Notes under the pieces: generated by a model | Told to the model about the DNA's origin: nothing | What the model saw: the letters and a program-made list of their open reading frames with translations, nothing else | Databases searched by the model: none | From: Methylicorpusculum sp. | GTDB lineage: Bacteria > Pseudomonadota > Gammaproteobacteria > Methylococcales > Methylomonadaceae | Reading direction: 5' to 3' | NCBI RefSeq assembly: GCF_030651835.1 | Contig: NZ_JAUSBX010000076.1 | Span: forward strand, 1 to 46,985 | DNA length: 46,985 nt | Program-made: the position numbers and the translations under genes | Shown here: positions 1 through 7,290 of the stretch, piece after piece | How positions within the stretch are numbered: position 1 is the first letter of the stretch | Layout of the letters: the number at the start of each line of letters is the position of its first letter

Positions 1-141
1 CCGCTTTGAATTAAGGGTGTAGGTGCTTGATTTCAAAGGACGCATCAATACGTCCCTGTAGCTCTCTGCAACATCCCTGTTGCAGAAGCCTTTTCAATCA
101 ACCACCTACACCCACTAAAATTGGAGGGGGTGAGCAGATAC
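1..141 (+). repeat. MITE family 1, copy a (cut by window start)
   Basis: First of seven copies of a 153-bp non-coding element. Compared with complete copies, only the first 12 bases of the left end are missing. It has an outer inverted repeat (GGTGTAGGTG near the left, CACCTACACC near the right) and two inner hairpins: GGACG/CGTCC and CTGCAAC/GTTGCAG. The right end reads GGTGAGCAGATAC. No ORF inside. Confidence 0.9.
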
Positions 142-248
142 GCTGAATGAACGGCTGAGCATCAGCTTATTCCAAATTTGCAAAGGTTTTCACGGTAATT
201 TTTTTTGAAAATGATACGGTAACCTTTGTTTTTTTAAGGAGAGCCCTA

Positions 249-470
249 ATGACGCAACTATTATCCGCAACCGCCACACAAGCCGACTTTACAGAATTAT
301 TATGCCAAGAGTTTCTTTCATCGAAAGGTTATGGCGCGTTCGCATTTTTAAGTGCCTATGATGCCGCTCAGTTATTCACGAGCTATTCAAAGCAAAACCG
401 CTCTGACAAGGATTTTATAAAAGACTTTGTTCGTAGCTTTGTCTGCGGAAGAATTACATTACCTCTCTGA
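249..470 (+). CDS. Small protein of unknown function (73 aa)
   Basis: Short ORF with a convincing ribosome binding site: AAGGAGA lies about 8 bases before the ATG. I do not recognise the family. The product is probably soluble: there is no signal peptide and no clear membrane segment. The N-terminal half (residues 10-45) is mildly hydrophobic and probably helical, with a charged stretch (residues 48-60, KQNRSDKDFIKDF) behind it. It stands alone between the first repeat and a stretch rich in short repeats. Upstream, the heptamer ACGGTAA occurs twice, around 194 and 215, in an AT-rich region that may be the promoter. It could be a small accessory protein or a shortened remnant of a longer gene. 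The ribosome site favours a real, translated gene. Confidence 0.55.
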   Translation: MTQLLSATATQADFTELLCQEFLSSKGYGAFAFLSAYDAAQLFTSYSKQNRSDKDFIKDFVRSFVCGRITLPL

Positions 471-595
471 TGGTCCGTTTTGACCATTCCCCTGTTTTAT
501 TTGTACTCATTGACGAGTAAGCAAGCTGTTCCGGATTGCCTCTGTTTTCGTAATTGTTCAGCGGAACAACAAAACGAATGTGATGGACCGGGCAG

Positions 596-624
596 GTTGG
601 GTTAGCTCGGAGAGCTAGCCCAAC
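596..624. repeat. REP-like hairpin
   Basis: GTTGGGTTAGCTC and GAGCTAGCCCAAC form a stem of 13 pairs (one G-T) around a 3-base loop. It resembles the GGTTGGG/CCCAAC repeats also seen at 5998-6084. Confidence 0.7.
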
Positions 625-681
625 AATCGAAGTATCCAGATTCCGAAAAGTCTAATTGTTGAGTTACGGCTATCGCCTAAT

Positions 682-762
682 CCAGCCGCCATTCCCAGAG
701 TGATATTTTCAGTGTCATTTTGGTCTGGGAAAAGCCCTTTTTCCTTCAAATTGAGAATTGCT
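682..762 (+). repeat. MITE family 2, short copy A
   Basis: Shares with copies at 23190 and 37218 the left part (CCAG, then TTCCCAG, then TGATATTTTCAG and CATTTTGG-CTGGGAAAA) and the right part (CAAATTGAGAATTGCT). The middle 80-130 bases of the longer copies are absent, so it is an internally deleted version. An 8-base repeat GCTATCGC at 669-676 and 766-773 might be a target duplication, but it is offset from the expected ends. Confidence 0.65.
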
Positions 763-1171
763 CGAGCTATCGCTGCCCGTTGGTGTATTTCAAGCATTAA
801 TGATAGGCTTTATATCAAACGACTATCCTTAAATTCGCAAGTTAGTCCATGGAAAGCACGAAAAACGCAAAAAACAAAAAGCATTATGTCCGTATTGCGC
901 ACTCTTTAATTTTGGCTATGTTCGCGTTAATAGTAGGCGTCGCCCCGGTAGGGATTGCCGGGGTCCAGAAGCCATGGATGGCGTTGGGCTTTCACATCCT
1001 TGTGACCTGGATTCGCTTACGCGGTCTAACGGCTCCGGCAATCCATGCCGGAATGACGGTGTTGATTTACTTTCAACTACTAACGAGAACATAGCCTTAA
1101 TTTTTGGGACGGCAAGCTACGATTCGTTATTTCGTTAAATATTTTCATGCTTTTCTGGACAGATAATTTTT

Positions 1172-1320
1172 GTAACTACTTGCCCGCTTTGAATTAAGGG
1201 TGTAGGCGATTGATTTCAAAGGACGCGTGAATAGGTCCCTGTAGCTCTCTGCAACATTCCTGTTGCAGAAGCCTTTACAATCAACCACACCCAATAAATT
1301 TAAACAAGGTGAGCAGATGC
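1172..1320 (+). repeat. MITE family 1, copy b
   Basis: Nearly complete copy (149 bases, a few small deletions). It starts GTAACTACTTGCCCGC and ends GAGCAGATGC. The flanking octamers TAATTTTT and TGATTATT match at 6 of 8 positions. It ends 38 bases before the symporter gene and therefore forms most of its upstream region. Confidence 0.88.
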
Positions 1321-1358
1321 TGATTATTAAGATTATTGAACGTGAGGCTTGAGTCTAT

Positions 1359-3479
1359 ATGAGCGCAAATGACAAATGTAACCAAGGTGAAGCCTGGGGT
1401 TCGCGTTTTGGGGTGATTTTAGCGGTCGCCGGTTCTGCTGTGGGATTGGGTAATTTTTTGCGCTTTCCGGGACAAGTGGCTGCCAACGGCGGTGGCGCAT
1501 TTATGGTGCCTTACTTCATCTGCTTCATTCTGGTCGGCATTCCTATTTGCTGGGCGGAATGGACAATGGGGCGCTATGGCGGAAGGCATGGCTTTAATTC
1601 GGTACCGGGTATCTTTTCAGTTTTATGGCGGCATCCGCTCAGTAAATACTTTGGTGCGTTAGGTTTGCTGATACCCATCGTAATCTACATGTATTACGTT
1701 TACATCGAATCGTGGTGTTTGGCGTATGCCTGGTACTATCTGAGCGGTGAACTTGACCTGGGCAGAAATCCGGCTGTTTACGGTGCATTTTTCAGTCAAT
1801 TTACCGGCATGGAGGCGCATGGAAGCGTATTTAAAGACGGCATAAAGCCGGTGTTCTGGTTTTTTTGCATCACCTTTCTGATTAATTTCTATTTCATCTA
1901 CCGGGGCTTGACGCGCGGTATTGAAACCTTTTGTAAATATGCAATTCCGCTGTTGATTATTGCTGCGGTAGTGGTTGCATTCCGGGTTTTAACCTTGCCG
2001 GAACAGCCGATACCCAAGCCGTGGCAGACGGTTTTACCGACAGTGATCAATCAGGATCAGTGGCAAGCCATCCAACAATTGGCAATGAATCCACAAACCC
2101 GCCCGGCTGAACTAAAACAACAGGTTGAAAATAGTATTGCCGATTATCTGGCTCATCAGTTGAAATCAGCTGACACTCAAATTACCCAGGAAAATGTGCT
2201 GGTTCCTCCGGCCGGTTTTGCCAAAACAGAGGCGGCTTATGCTTTGGCGATGGTTGAAATCAGGTCCGGTCAACAAAGCAATGCTTATAGAATCTGGCTG
2301 GAAAAGGCAAAAGACGAACTGGATCAAGAAACTAAATTGGCATTAAGGGCCTTGGAGAAAGAAGCGCTTCAAGCGGATAAAAGTAATTCAGTTGAACATC
2401 AAGAAATGATTCATCGGCAACGATTAGTCTATTTTTCTAAACTGACTTTAGATTCTGTAGATCAACTTGCAGCTAATTTAGCGTTGGTCAACGGTGCTGA
2501 ACGCTTCGGTCATTTTAAGGCGCTGGTTTTACGTTCAGCGGCACTTGAAGTGGCCGAATTACCAAGAAATGTGAGCAATGGCTTGGGTTACATGTGGAAT
2601 CCCGATTTTGAAAGGCTCAAGGATCCAGCCGTCTGGCTGGCTGCGGCAGGACAAATCTTTTTCTCGTTATCGGTAGGATTCGGCGTTATTTTGACGTATG
2701 CCAGTTATCTTAAAAGAGACGACGATGTCGTATTGTCCGGTTTAACCGCATCAGTGACCAATGAGTTTTGTGAAGTCTGTTTAGGCGGGTTGGTCGCTAT
2801 TCCTGCGACCTTTATTTTTCTCGGAACCGCGTTGACCATGGAAGCGGTCGCCGGTTCGACGTTTGGCCTCGGGTTTAACACACTACCTACCGTGTTTGCC
2901 GGTATGCCGGATGGTCGCTGGTATGGGGCTTTGTGGTTTATGCTTTTATTTTTAGCGGCCATAACCAGTTCATTAAGCATGCTGCAGCCGGCGATTGCTT
3001 TTCTTGAGGAAGGCTTCGGCCTGAAACGGCGCAGTAGTGTTGCCGCGTTAGGTTTAATGACGCTCAGCGGTGCCTTGCTGGTTGTTTATTTTTCCGGTAA
3101 TGCAGTTGCGTTATCGACGATGGATGACTGGATAGGAACGGTCGGTATATTTCTGTTAGCGACGATAGAAGTGATTGTCTTTGCTTGGGTTTTGGGGGTT
3201 GATAAGGGTATGGACGAGGCCAACAGAGGGTCCGATTTATTGATACCCAAAGCTTTTCGTTTTGTTTTTAAATTCATTACCCCGGCCTTTTTATTAGTCA
3301 TCCTGGGCAGTTGGCTGGTCCAGTCGCTTCCGGCAAAAATCGAGGCGGTTCGAGCTCAGCCTGAAGTATTACTGATTGTTTTATATTTGGTGATCAGTCT
3401 GATTTTTCTAGTGTTGATGGTGTCATTGGCGGGTGAAAATTGGCGCAGGAAGGCCATTCATGAAGAGGGGGATGTGTGA
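1359..3479 (+). CDS. Sodium-dependent amino-acid-type symporter (NSS/LeuT family) with large periplasmic insertion
   Basis: Inner-membrane sodium symporter of the NSS family, predicted to import an amino acid or related small molecule. The core is strikingly LeuT-like. Helix 1 carries AVGLGNFLRFP (residues 27-37), with the sodium-binding Asn at position 32. Helix 2 runs through GGGAFMVPY to EWTMGRYGG. Helix 6 begins after NPDFERLKDP. The helix 8 motif ITSSLSMLQP supplies the second sodium site. The usual length is 450-520 aa; this protein has 706. The excess lies between helix 5 (ending near residue 214) and helix 6 (from about 410), where LeuT has a short periplasmic loop. The insert of roughly 190 residues is mostly charged, helical-looking sequence. 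A small membrane ORF overlaps its stop codon. Substrate unknown. Confidence 0.9.
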   Translation: MSANDKCNQGEAWGSRFGVILAVAGSAVGLGNFLRFPGQVAANGGGAFMVPYFICFILVGIPICWAEWTMGRYGGRHGFNSVPGIFSVLWRHPLSKYFGALGLLIPIVIYMYYVYIESWCLAYAWYYLSGELDLGRNPAVYGAFFSQFTGMEAHGSVFKDGIKPVFWFFCITFLINFYFIYRGLTRGIETFCKYAIPLLIIAAVVVAFRVLTLPEQPIPKPWQTVLPTVINQDQWQAIQQLAMNPQTRPAELKQQVENSIADYLAHQLKSADTQITQENVLVPPAGFAKTEAAYALAMVEIRSGQQSNAYRIWLEKAKDELDQETKLALRALEKEALQADKSNSVEHQEMIHRQRLVYFSKLTLDSVDQLAANLALVNGAERFGHFKALVLRSAALEVAELPRNVSNGLGYMWNPDFERLKDPAVWLAAAGQIFFSLSVGFGVILTYASYLKRDDDVVLSGLTASVTNEFCEVCLGGLVAIPATFIFLGTALTMEAVAGSTFGLGFNTLPTVFAGMPDGRWYGALWFMLLFLAAITSSLSMLQPAIAFLEEGFGLKRRSSVAALGLMTLSGALLVVYFSGNAVALSTMDDWIGTVGIFLLATIEVIVFAWVLGVDKGMDEANRGSDLLIPKAFRFVFKFITPAFLLVILGSWLVQSLPAKIEAVRAQPEVLLIVLYLVISLIFLVLMVSLAGENWRRKAIHEEGDV

Positions 3480-3637
3480 CCTTATCCGGTTTGATTGTGA
3501 TGATAGCCAGCTATCTATTGGTAGCGGTGTTGATGATATTCTGTTTTTTCAGGGTCTTGACTAATCCTCAGAGTGCGCTTAAAGAACATGCCCCGATGGA
3601 CATTGATACGCAGGATGAGGATCCGCCTCTTGATTAA
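3476..3637 (+). CDS. Small membrane protein, MetS-like putative symporter subunit (53 aa)
   Basis: Short GTG-started ORF whose start overlaps the stop of the symporter gene by four bases (GTGA). A strong ribosome site (GAGGGG) lies just upstream, inside the symporter gene. The product has one membrane helix (residues 4-25, rich in Leu, Ile, Val), then FFRVLTNPQ and a very acidic tail (MDIDTQDEDPPLD). MetS-type small subunits of NSS transporters such as MetP are about this size and have the same layout: one helix, short tail, gene directly behind the transporter. I infer that role from position, size and topology, since sequence identity cannot be judged by eye. The alternative is an unrelated small membrane protein; translational coupling to the symporter is clear either way. 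Confidence 0.65.
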   Translation: MTLSGLIVMIASYLLVAVLMIFCFFRVLTNPQSALKEHAPMDIDTQDEDPPLD

Positions 3638-3643
3638 GCTTAG

Positions 3644-3674
3644 AGCCTGGATTCCGCTCCGCGTCATCCAGGCT
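3644..3674. terminator. Hairpin between convergent genes, possible bidirectional terminator
   Basis: AGCCTGGAT and ATCCAGGCT form a perfect 9-bp stem in the 47-base gap between the small membrane ORF (plus) and apbE (minus). There is no clear T-run. The sequence resembles a widespread intergenic repeat, so it may be a REP element that also ends transcription. Confidence 0.5.
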
Positions 3675-3684
3675 ACGAAACACG

Positions 3685-4704
3685 TTACTTGGGCGCTGAT
3701 GAAAAAATGGAACCATCCAGAAACTCGCTCTGAGTTTCAATCAATTTGTCGTCTTTTTGTTCAATAAACAAAGCGGAAAGTTTTTGTGCATTAGCGGCTT
3801 TCAAACCTTCTTCCCGGCCCATGCACAATAAGGCGGTAGACCAGGCGTCTGCAATCGTCGGGTTGGGGTGTATCACCGTTACTGAAACCAGATCGTGAGT
3901 CACCGGGCGTCCGGTGCGGGCATCCAGAATGTGGCTATAGCGTTTTCCATCAGCATCGAAATAATGCCGGTAAGTGCCGGACGTCATGATGGCCGTCGGT
4001 AAATCCTTGGGTGTGGTGATGATTTTCTGCACGGTTTGTTTGCCGGGCACCGGTCTTTCAACCGCGATTCGCCAGGCCTGTTGATCCGGCTTGTGACCAT
4101 TGGTTTTTAGTTCGCCGCCGATTTCGACCAGATAGTGTTTAATGCCTTGCGCTTCGAAAATGTGGCTGACGGTTTCAACCGTATAGCCTTGGGCGATGGA
4201 TGAAACATCAACGGTCAGTTCCGGATGCAGTTTTTGTAAATGGGTATCATCGATGACTTTCAATTTATCCAGACCCGAGCGCGCCAATGTAAGCTGAATT
4301 TGTTCATCGCTAGGAATTGCCAATACGTCCTCTCTAAATCCCCACAATTCAAAAAAAGGCTTGATTGTTAAATCATAGCAACCCTGGCTTTCTTTATGAA
4401 CCGACTGAGCGATGCGGATTAAGTCGATAATTTCGCTGTCTGTTTCCTGGGCTTCTGTCGTACGATTTTTGTTGAATTGCTCTATGACAGAATCATCACG
4501 GTAGTTGGATAAGAGCTGATCAATACGTTCCAGTTCGGCTTCAACTGCTTTTTTTATTGCGGCTGCATCAACCGGTGACTCGGACCAGTAACTGATGTGA
4601 TAGCTGGTACCTTGCGTCATGCCCTGGAACTTTTGGATGGAAGGTCCTGAACAGGCCGTGAGTATTAAAAACAAGCTGACAAAAAGGGGGTTGAGCGTTT
4701 TCAA
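3685..4704 (-). CDS. apbE: FAD:protein FMN transferase, ApbE family lipoprotein
   Basis: ApbE enzymes use FAD to attach FMN covalently to a Thr or Ser of exported redox proteins. Seen here: a lipoprotein signal with lipobox LTAC (Cys 18 from the chosen start), the early GTSYHISYW motif, DVSSIAQGYTVETV, GGELKTNG, and the C-terminal ADAWSTALL motif of the family. The reading frame is open further upstream into the antiporter gene, but that extension would put about 50 residues before the signal peptide. I chose the TTG at 4704 because GAGG lies six bases before it and it gives a proper lipoprotein signal. A GTG at 4716, overlapping the antiporter stop, is the alternative. No flavinylation target is encoded nearby, so the substrate is unknown. 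Confidence 0.88.
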   Translation of the reverse strand: MKTLNPLFVSLFLILTACSGPSIQKFQGMTQGTSYHISYWSESPVDAAAIKKAVEAELERIDQLLSNYRDDSVIEQFNKNRTTEAQETDSEIIDLIRIAQSVHKESQGCYDLTIKPFFELWGFREDVLAIPSDEQIQLTLARSGLDKLKVIDDTHLQKLHPELTVDVSSIAQGYTVETVSHIFEAQGIKHYLVEIGGELKTNGHKPDQQAWRIAVERPVPGKQTVQKIITTPKDLPTAIMTSGTYRHYFDADGKRYSHILDARTGRPVTHDLVSVTVIHPNPTIADAWSTALLCMGREEGLKAANAQKLSALFIEQKDDKLIETQSEFLDGSIFSSAPK

Positions 4705-4712
4705 TGCATACC

Positions 4713-5678
4713 TCACAAGGCCGAGATGGCCAGATAACCGGTATAAGCCATAAATACCGATAACAGAACACCACCCTCTATTCGGTTGATGCTCCCTTTG
4801 CCATCCCTGGAATAGCCCAGGATAAAGATGCCAAGGGTCAGTAAGGCCATCACAGGCCAATCGCGGGTCAGAATTTCCGAAGGAATTGACATCGGTTGAA
4901 TCGCACCGGCAATACCGATCACAGCGGTTGTATTAAAGAGATTCGAGCCAATGACATTGCCTATTGCGATATCGTCTTCGCCTTTACGTGCGGCAATAAT
5001 TGACGAGGCCAGTTCGGGTAAGGAGGTGCCGATCGCAACGATCGTCAAACCGATGATCAGGTCGCTGACACCGAGGCTATGCGCAATATTAACCGCGCCC
5101 CAGACCAGCATTCTGGAACTGACAATCAGTAAAACCAAACCGGCGACAACCCAGATGATCCCTTTTTTGAAAGGCATGGGGTGTTTGTCCAATTCTGAAT
5201 CAACTTCTTGGGCCAGAGCATCGCCGCGGTTTTTTATGCCTTGGTAAATCGACCAGCCTATAATTAAGAAGAAGACACCGAGCAAGCCGATTGCATCCAT
5301 TCGGCTAAACTCTCCATCATATATTTGAAATAATGCAAACAGCGTAACTGCAGCAAGAATCGGCAGTTCTTTTTTGATGATTTGAGAGTGAACCGTAATC
5401 GGGCTGATCAGTGCCGTTATACCTAGAATCATGGCAATATTGGCGATGTTGGAGCCGTATCCATTACCTAAGGCCAAGCCGGGGTTACCTTGCATGGCGG
5501 CAAGCGCGGAAACCGTCATTTCAGGCGCAGAAGTACCAAAGCCGACGATGACCATGCCTATCAACAAGGGTGGCATGCCTAAATGCCGGGCAACGGACGC
5601 CGCGCCCTCTACAAAACGATCTGCACTCCAGACCAGCAACGCAAGTCCCAAGACAATCATAACGATGGACAAAGCCAT
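4713..5678 (-). CDS. Calcium/sodium antiporter, CaCA family (YrbG-like)
   Basis: Inner-membrane cation exchanger of 321 residues, about normal for bacterial YrbG-type proteins, with roughly ten membrane helices. Both alpha repeats that form the ion site are present and in mirrored positions: GFGTSAPEMTVSALAAMQGN then GNGYGSNIANI in the first half, and AIGTSLPELASSIIAARKGE then GNVIGSNLFN in the second. The acidic residues in the two SAPE/SLPE motifs are intact. The ATG is preceded by CGGAGAG at good distance. The apbE gene follows almost immediately, so the two are probably co-transcribed, although no functional link is known. Whether calcium or another cation is carried cannot be told from sequence. 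Confidence 0.92.
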   Translation of the reverse strand: MALSIVMIVLGLALLVWSADRFVEGAASVARHLGMPPLLIGMVIVGFGTSAPEMTVSALAAMQGNPGLALGNGYGSNIANIAMILGITALISPITVHSQIIKKELPILAAVTLFALFQIYDGEFSRMDAIGLLGVFFLIIGWSIYQGIKNRGDALAQEVDSELDKHPMPFKKGIIWVVAGLVLLIVSSRMLVWGAVNIAHSLGVSDLIIGLTIVAIGTSLPELASSIIAARKGEDDIAIGNVIGSNLFNTTAVIGIAGAIQPMSIPSEILTRDWPVMALLTLGIFILGYSRDGKGSINRIEGGVLLSVFMAYTGYLAISAL

Positions 5679-6141
5679 AAACTCTCCGTAAAAATGTAAA
5701 AAATAATGCGGCTTAATGATGAAGCAAGATCAACCGGGTACAGTCAGTGTGTTTTTGGTTTTTTTATCCAGACCCGGAAAAGACTTAAAAAATGCGTATG
5801 TTTTAGATACAAATTCATTGGTTGGGCTTGAATGCAGAATTGAGCTCGTGAAGGCGCACATAGTACGGTGAAAGACAGTGTCGGGCAAGTCAGGACTTGA
5901 AACGGCGTGGGGTGTAAGTATAGGTTTATTCTTACAGTAGCGTGATCAGCGGATGTGTCATGCCTTAAATAGCAAGGGCGGATATTAATTATTAAGCGTA
6001 GGTTGGGCGGCGTGCTTTTCGCAACCCAACAATTATCGCACTTGCCTTGAAATGTTGGGTTGGCTATCGCCAACCGAAACCTACTCGGTACATTACCTTA
6101 ATTTTGTTGCTCCGCTGAATCGTTACGGTAGACAAAACGCC
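5679..6141. other. Intergenic region with REP-like repeat, no gene seen
   Basis: Gap of 463 bases between the lipocalin gene and the antiporter gene, both minus strand. It should hold the antiporter promoter near 5690-5760, but no clear boxes stand out. The ORF of 109 codons here has no family look and runs through the repeat at 5998-6121, so it is not called. Confidence 0.6.
5998..6121. repeat. REP-like double hairpin repeat
   Basis: GTAGGTT at 5998 pairs with AACCTAC ending at 6084. Inside lie GGTTGGG...CAACCC and TGTTGGGTTGgctatcgcCAACC. The sequence after it, up to GCTCCGCTGAAT (6110-6121), is repeated at 22779-22831, so the repeating unit is longer than the hairpins alone. Confidence 0.7.
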
Positions 6142-7290
6142 TCAATACCCGGTTAATTCAACATACCCTTGCCCGGAAATAGGGCGGCCGTTTTTTTCTC
6201 CGGTCAGTTTGACCGCGCCTTCCCAATAACGGTATCGCCCGTTCAACTCCTGATCGTTGATGAAAGGCGTAATGTCAAGACTGATGGCCTGTTCCGGAAT
6301 CGTCAGACGCCATTTAGCCGGATAGGTACTTTGGGAATGCGGGCTTGTCCATTGTTTGGAAACGTCAATAGTGACACTGGCGGCACTGAGACGAATCTGT
6401 GAGTTATCTGCTTCGACGATGATGCCGGAACTGAAAGTGTCGGCCTTGCCGTCCTTGCGCCTAAGCCGGTAAAACATGATTTCACTGTGATCGGACAATT
6501 GCAGTGAAAACCAGTCCCAACCGGCTTGTTCGACTGACAGCGCGCTGGTACTCCACTCCCTGTCCATCCAGCTGGTGCCGGAGACCGAAAAAGGTTGATT
6601 CTTTATGCGGATGGAACCCGCCGTCGCCAAGCGAGTAAAGGAATAATAATAAGAGGCATTGCCCGCTTGTTCGCTTTTCTGGCTAAGGCCTTGATTGCCT
6701 TGCAAGACGACAGGTTTTTCCATCGTCAGCTGTAAATCAATCGCCACCGTTGAGTTTTTTGCGGTGAGTTTGAGCGGGAAAATAGTTTGACCGCTGCCTT
6801 CAGCCGACCAATCGTTAAGCCAGACCCGAAAGGGCTCAGCTTCAGCGCCTGCCAAATCCAATCCGGCACGGCTGAAACGTTCGTCATGATAAAAAGCGTT
6901 GCCCTGAATATCGGTAACAGTGAAGTGAGCCATATACATCTGTCGGTTTCGCCAGGCCGATTCAGAAGAGGTTGTCTGTGCCGCCAAGGCAAAACGGAAA
7001 AATGTCAATTGATAGCCGAATGGCCGCCCCGACGCATCTTTTAGATTGCCTGTGAAATACCACCATTCGGTACGGTAATCAGGATGAGCGCCATGGTCGG
7101 CAGGAAATTCGAACGGTCTGGGGGAATAGGCTTTGGCAAAGCCTTTATCATCAGCCATCAATACGTTAGCTGGGGCATCCTGTCTTTGCGTTGCTAACGG
7201 GTCATGCGCCTGAAAAAAGCGAACGCCTGCGAACGCCAGTAATACACTGATGAGCAAAAGACTGAATAAAAAGGCAGATTTTTTCATCAT
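6142..7290 (-). CDS. CrtC/AttH-like lipocalin-domain protein of an ABC export system
   Basis: Predicted secreted or periplasm-facing protein of 382 residues. It has an N-terminal hydrophobic signal (residues 5-25), then the family hallmark TEWWYFTGNL near residue 78, followed by LTFFRFAL and, in the middle, GTSWMDREWSTS. These belong to the CrtC/AttH group (carotenoid hydratase-like, two lipocalin-type beta barrels). It is the last gene of a three-gene set with overlapping ends: ATPase, FtsX-type permease, then this gene. The same order is known for the att genes of Agrobacterium and for many uncharacterised exporters, so a role in carrying or modifying a lipophilic cargo is an inference. Carotenoid hydration is not supported, since no carotenoid genes are nearby. 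Confidence 0.82.
   Translation of the reverse strand: MMKKSAFLFSLLLISVLLAFAGVRFFQAHDPLATQRQDAPANVLMADDKGFAKAYSPRPFEFPADHGAHPDYRTEWWYFTGNLKDASGRPFGYQLTFFRFALAAQTTSSESAWRNRQMYMAHFTVTDIQGNAFYHDERFSRAGLDLAGAEAEPFRVWLNDWSAEGSGQTIFPLKLTAKNSTVAIDLQLTMEKPVVLQGNQGLSQKSEQAGNASYYYSFTRLATAGSIRIKNQPFSVSGTSWMDREWSTSALSVEQAGWDWFSLQLSDHSEIMFYRLRRKDGKADTFSSGIIVEADNSQIRLSAASVTIDVSKQWTSPHSQSTYPAKWRLTIPEQAISLDITPFINDQELNGRYRYWEGAVKLTGEKNGRPISGQGYVELTGY

Larger units (their letters stand above)
471..1171. other. Intergenic region rich in short repeats, no convincing gene
   Basis: About 700 bases without a supportable gene. Around 550-580 there is a hairpin TTGTTC-agcg-GAACAA. A REP-like hairpin (596-624) and a short copy of MITE family 2 (about 682-762) follow. 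Between about 950 and 1065 lies GC-rich sequence with phrases such as CCGGCAATCCATGCCGGAAT, typical of dispersed intergenic repeats. The ORFs that cross it run through these repeats, so I treat them as chance. Confidence 0.6.

Noticed and set aside
669-773. GCTATCGC octamers as target duplication of the short family 2 copy
   Set aside because: They lie 3-5 bases away from the expected element ends, and GCTATCGC also occurs in the REP-like repeats, so chance is likely.
849-1094. 81-codon plus-strand ORF with a hydrophobic start
   Set aside because: Its second half runs through intergenic repeat words (CCGGCAATCCATGCCGG), it has no ribosome site and no family pattern.
4705-4860. N-terminal extension of ApbE
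   Set aside because: It overlaps the antiporter gene and would bury the lipoprotein signal about 50 residues inside.
5744-6073. 109-codon minus-strand ORF in the gap before the antiporter gene
   Set aside because: It crosses a REP-like repeat, has odd composition and no clear start signal.
6142-7290. Carotenoid 1,2-hydratase (crtC) as the function of the lipocalin gene
   Set aside because: No carotenoid genes nearby, and the exporter context is shared by AttH-type proteins that are not hydratases.
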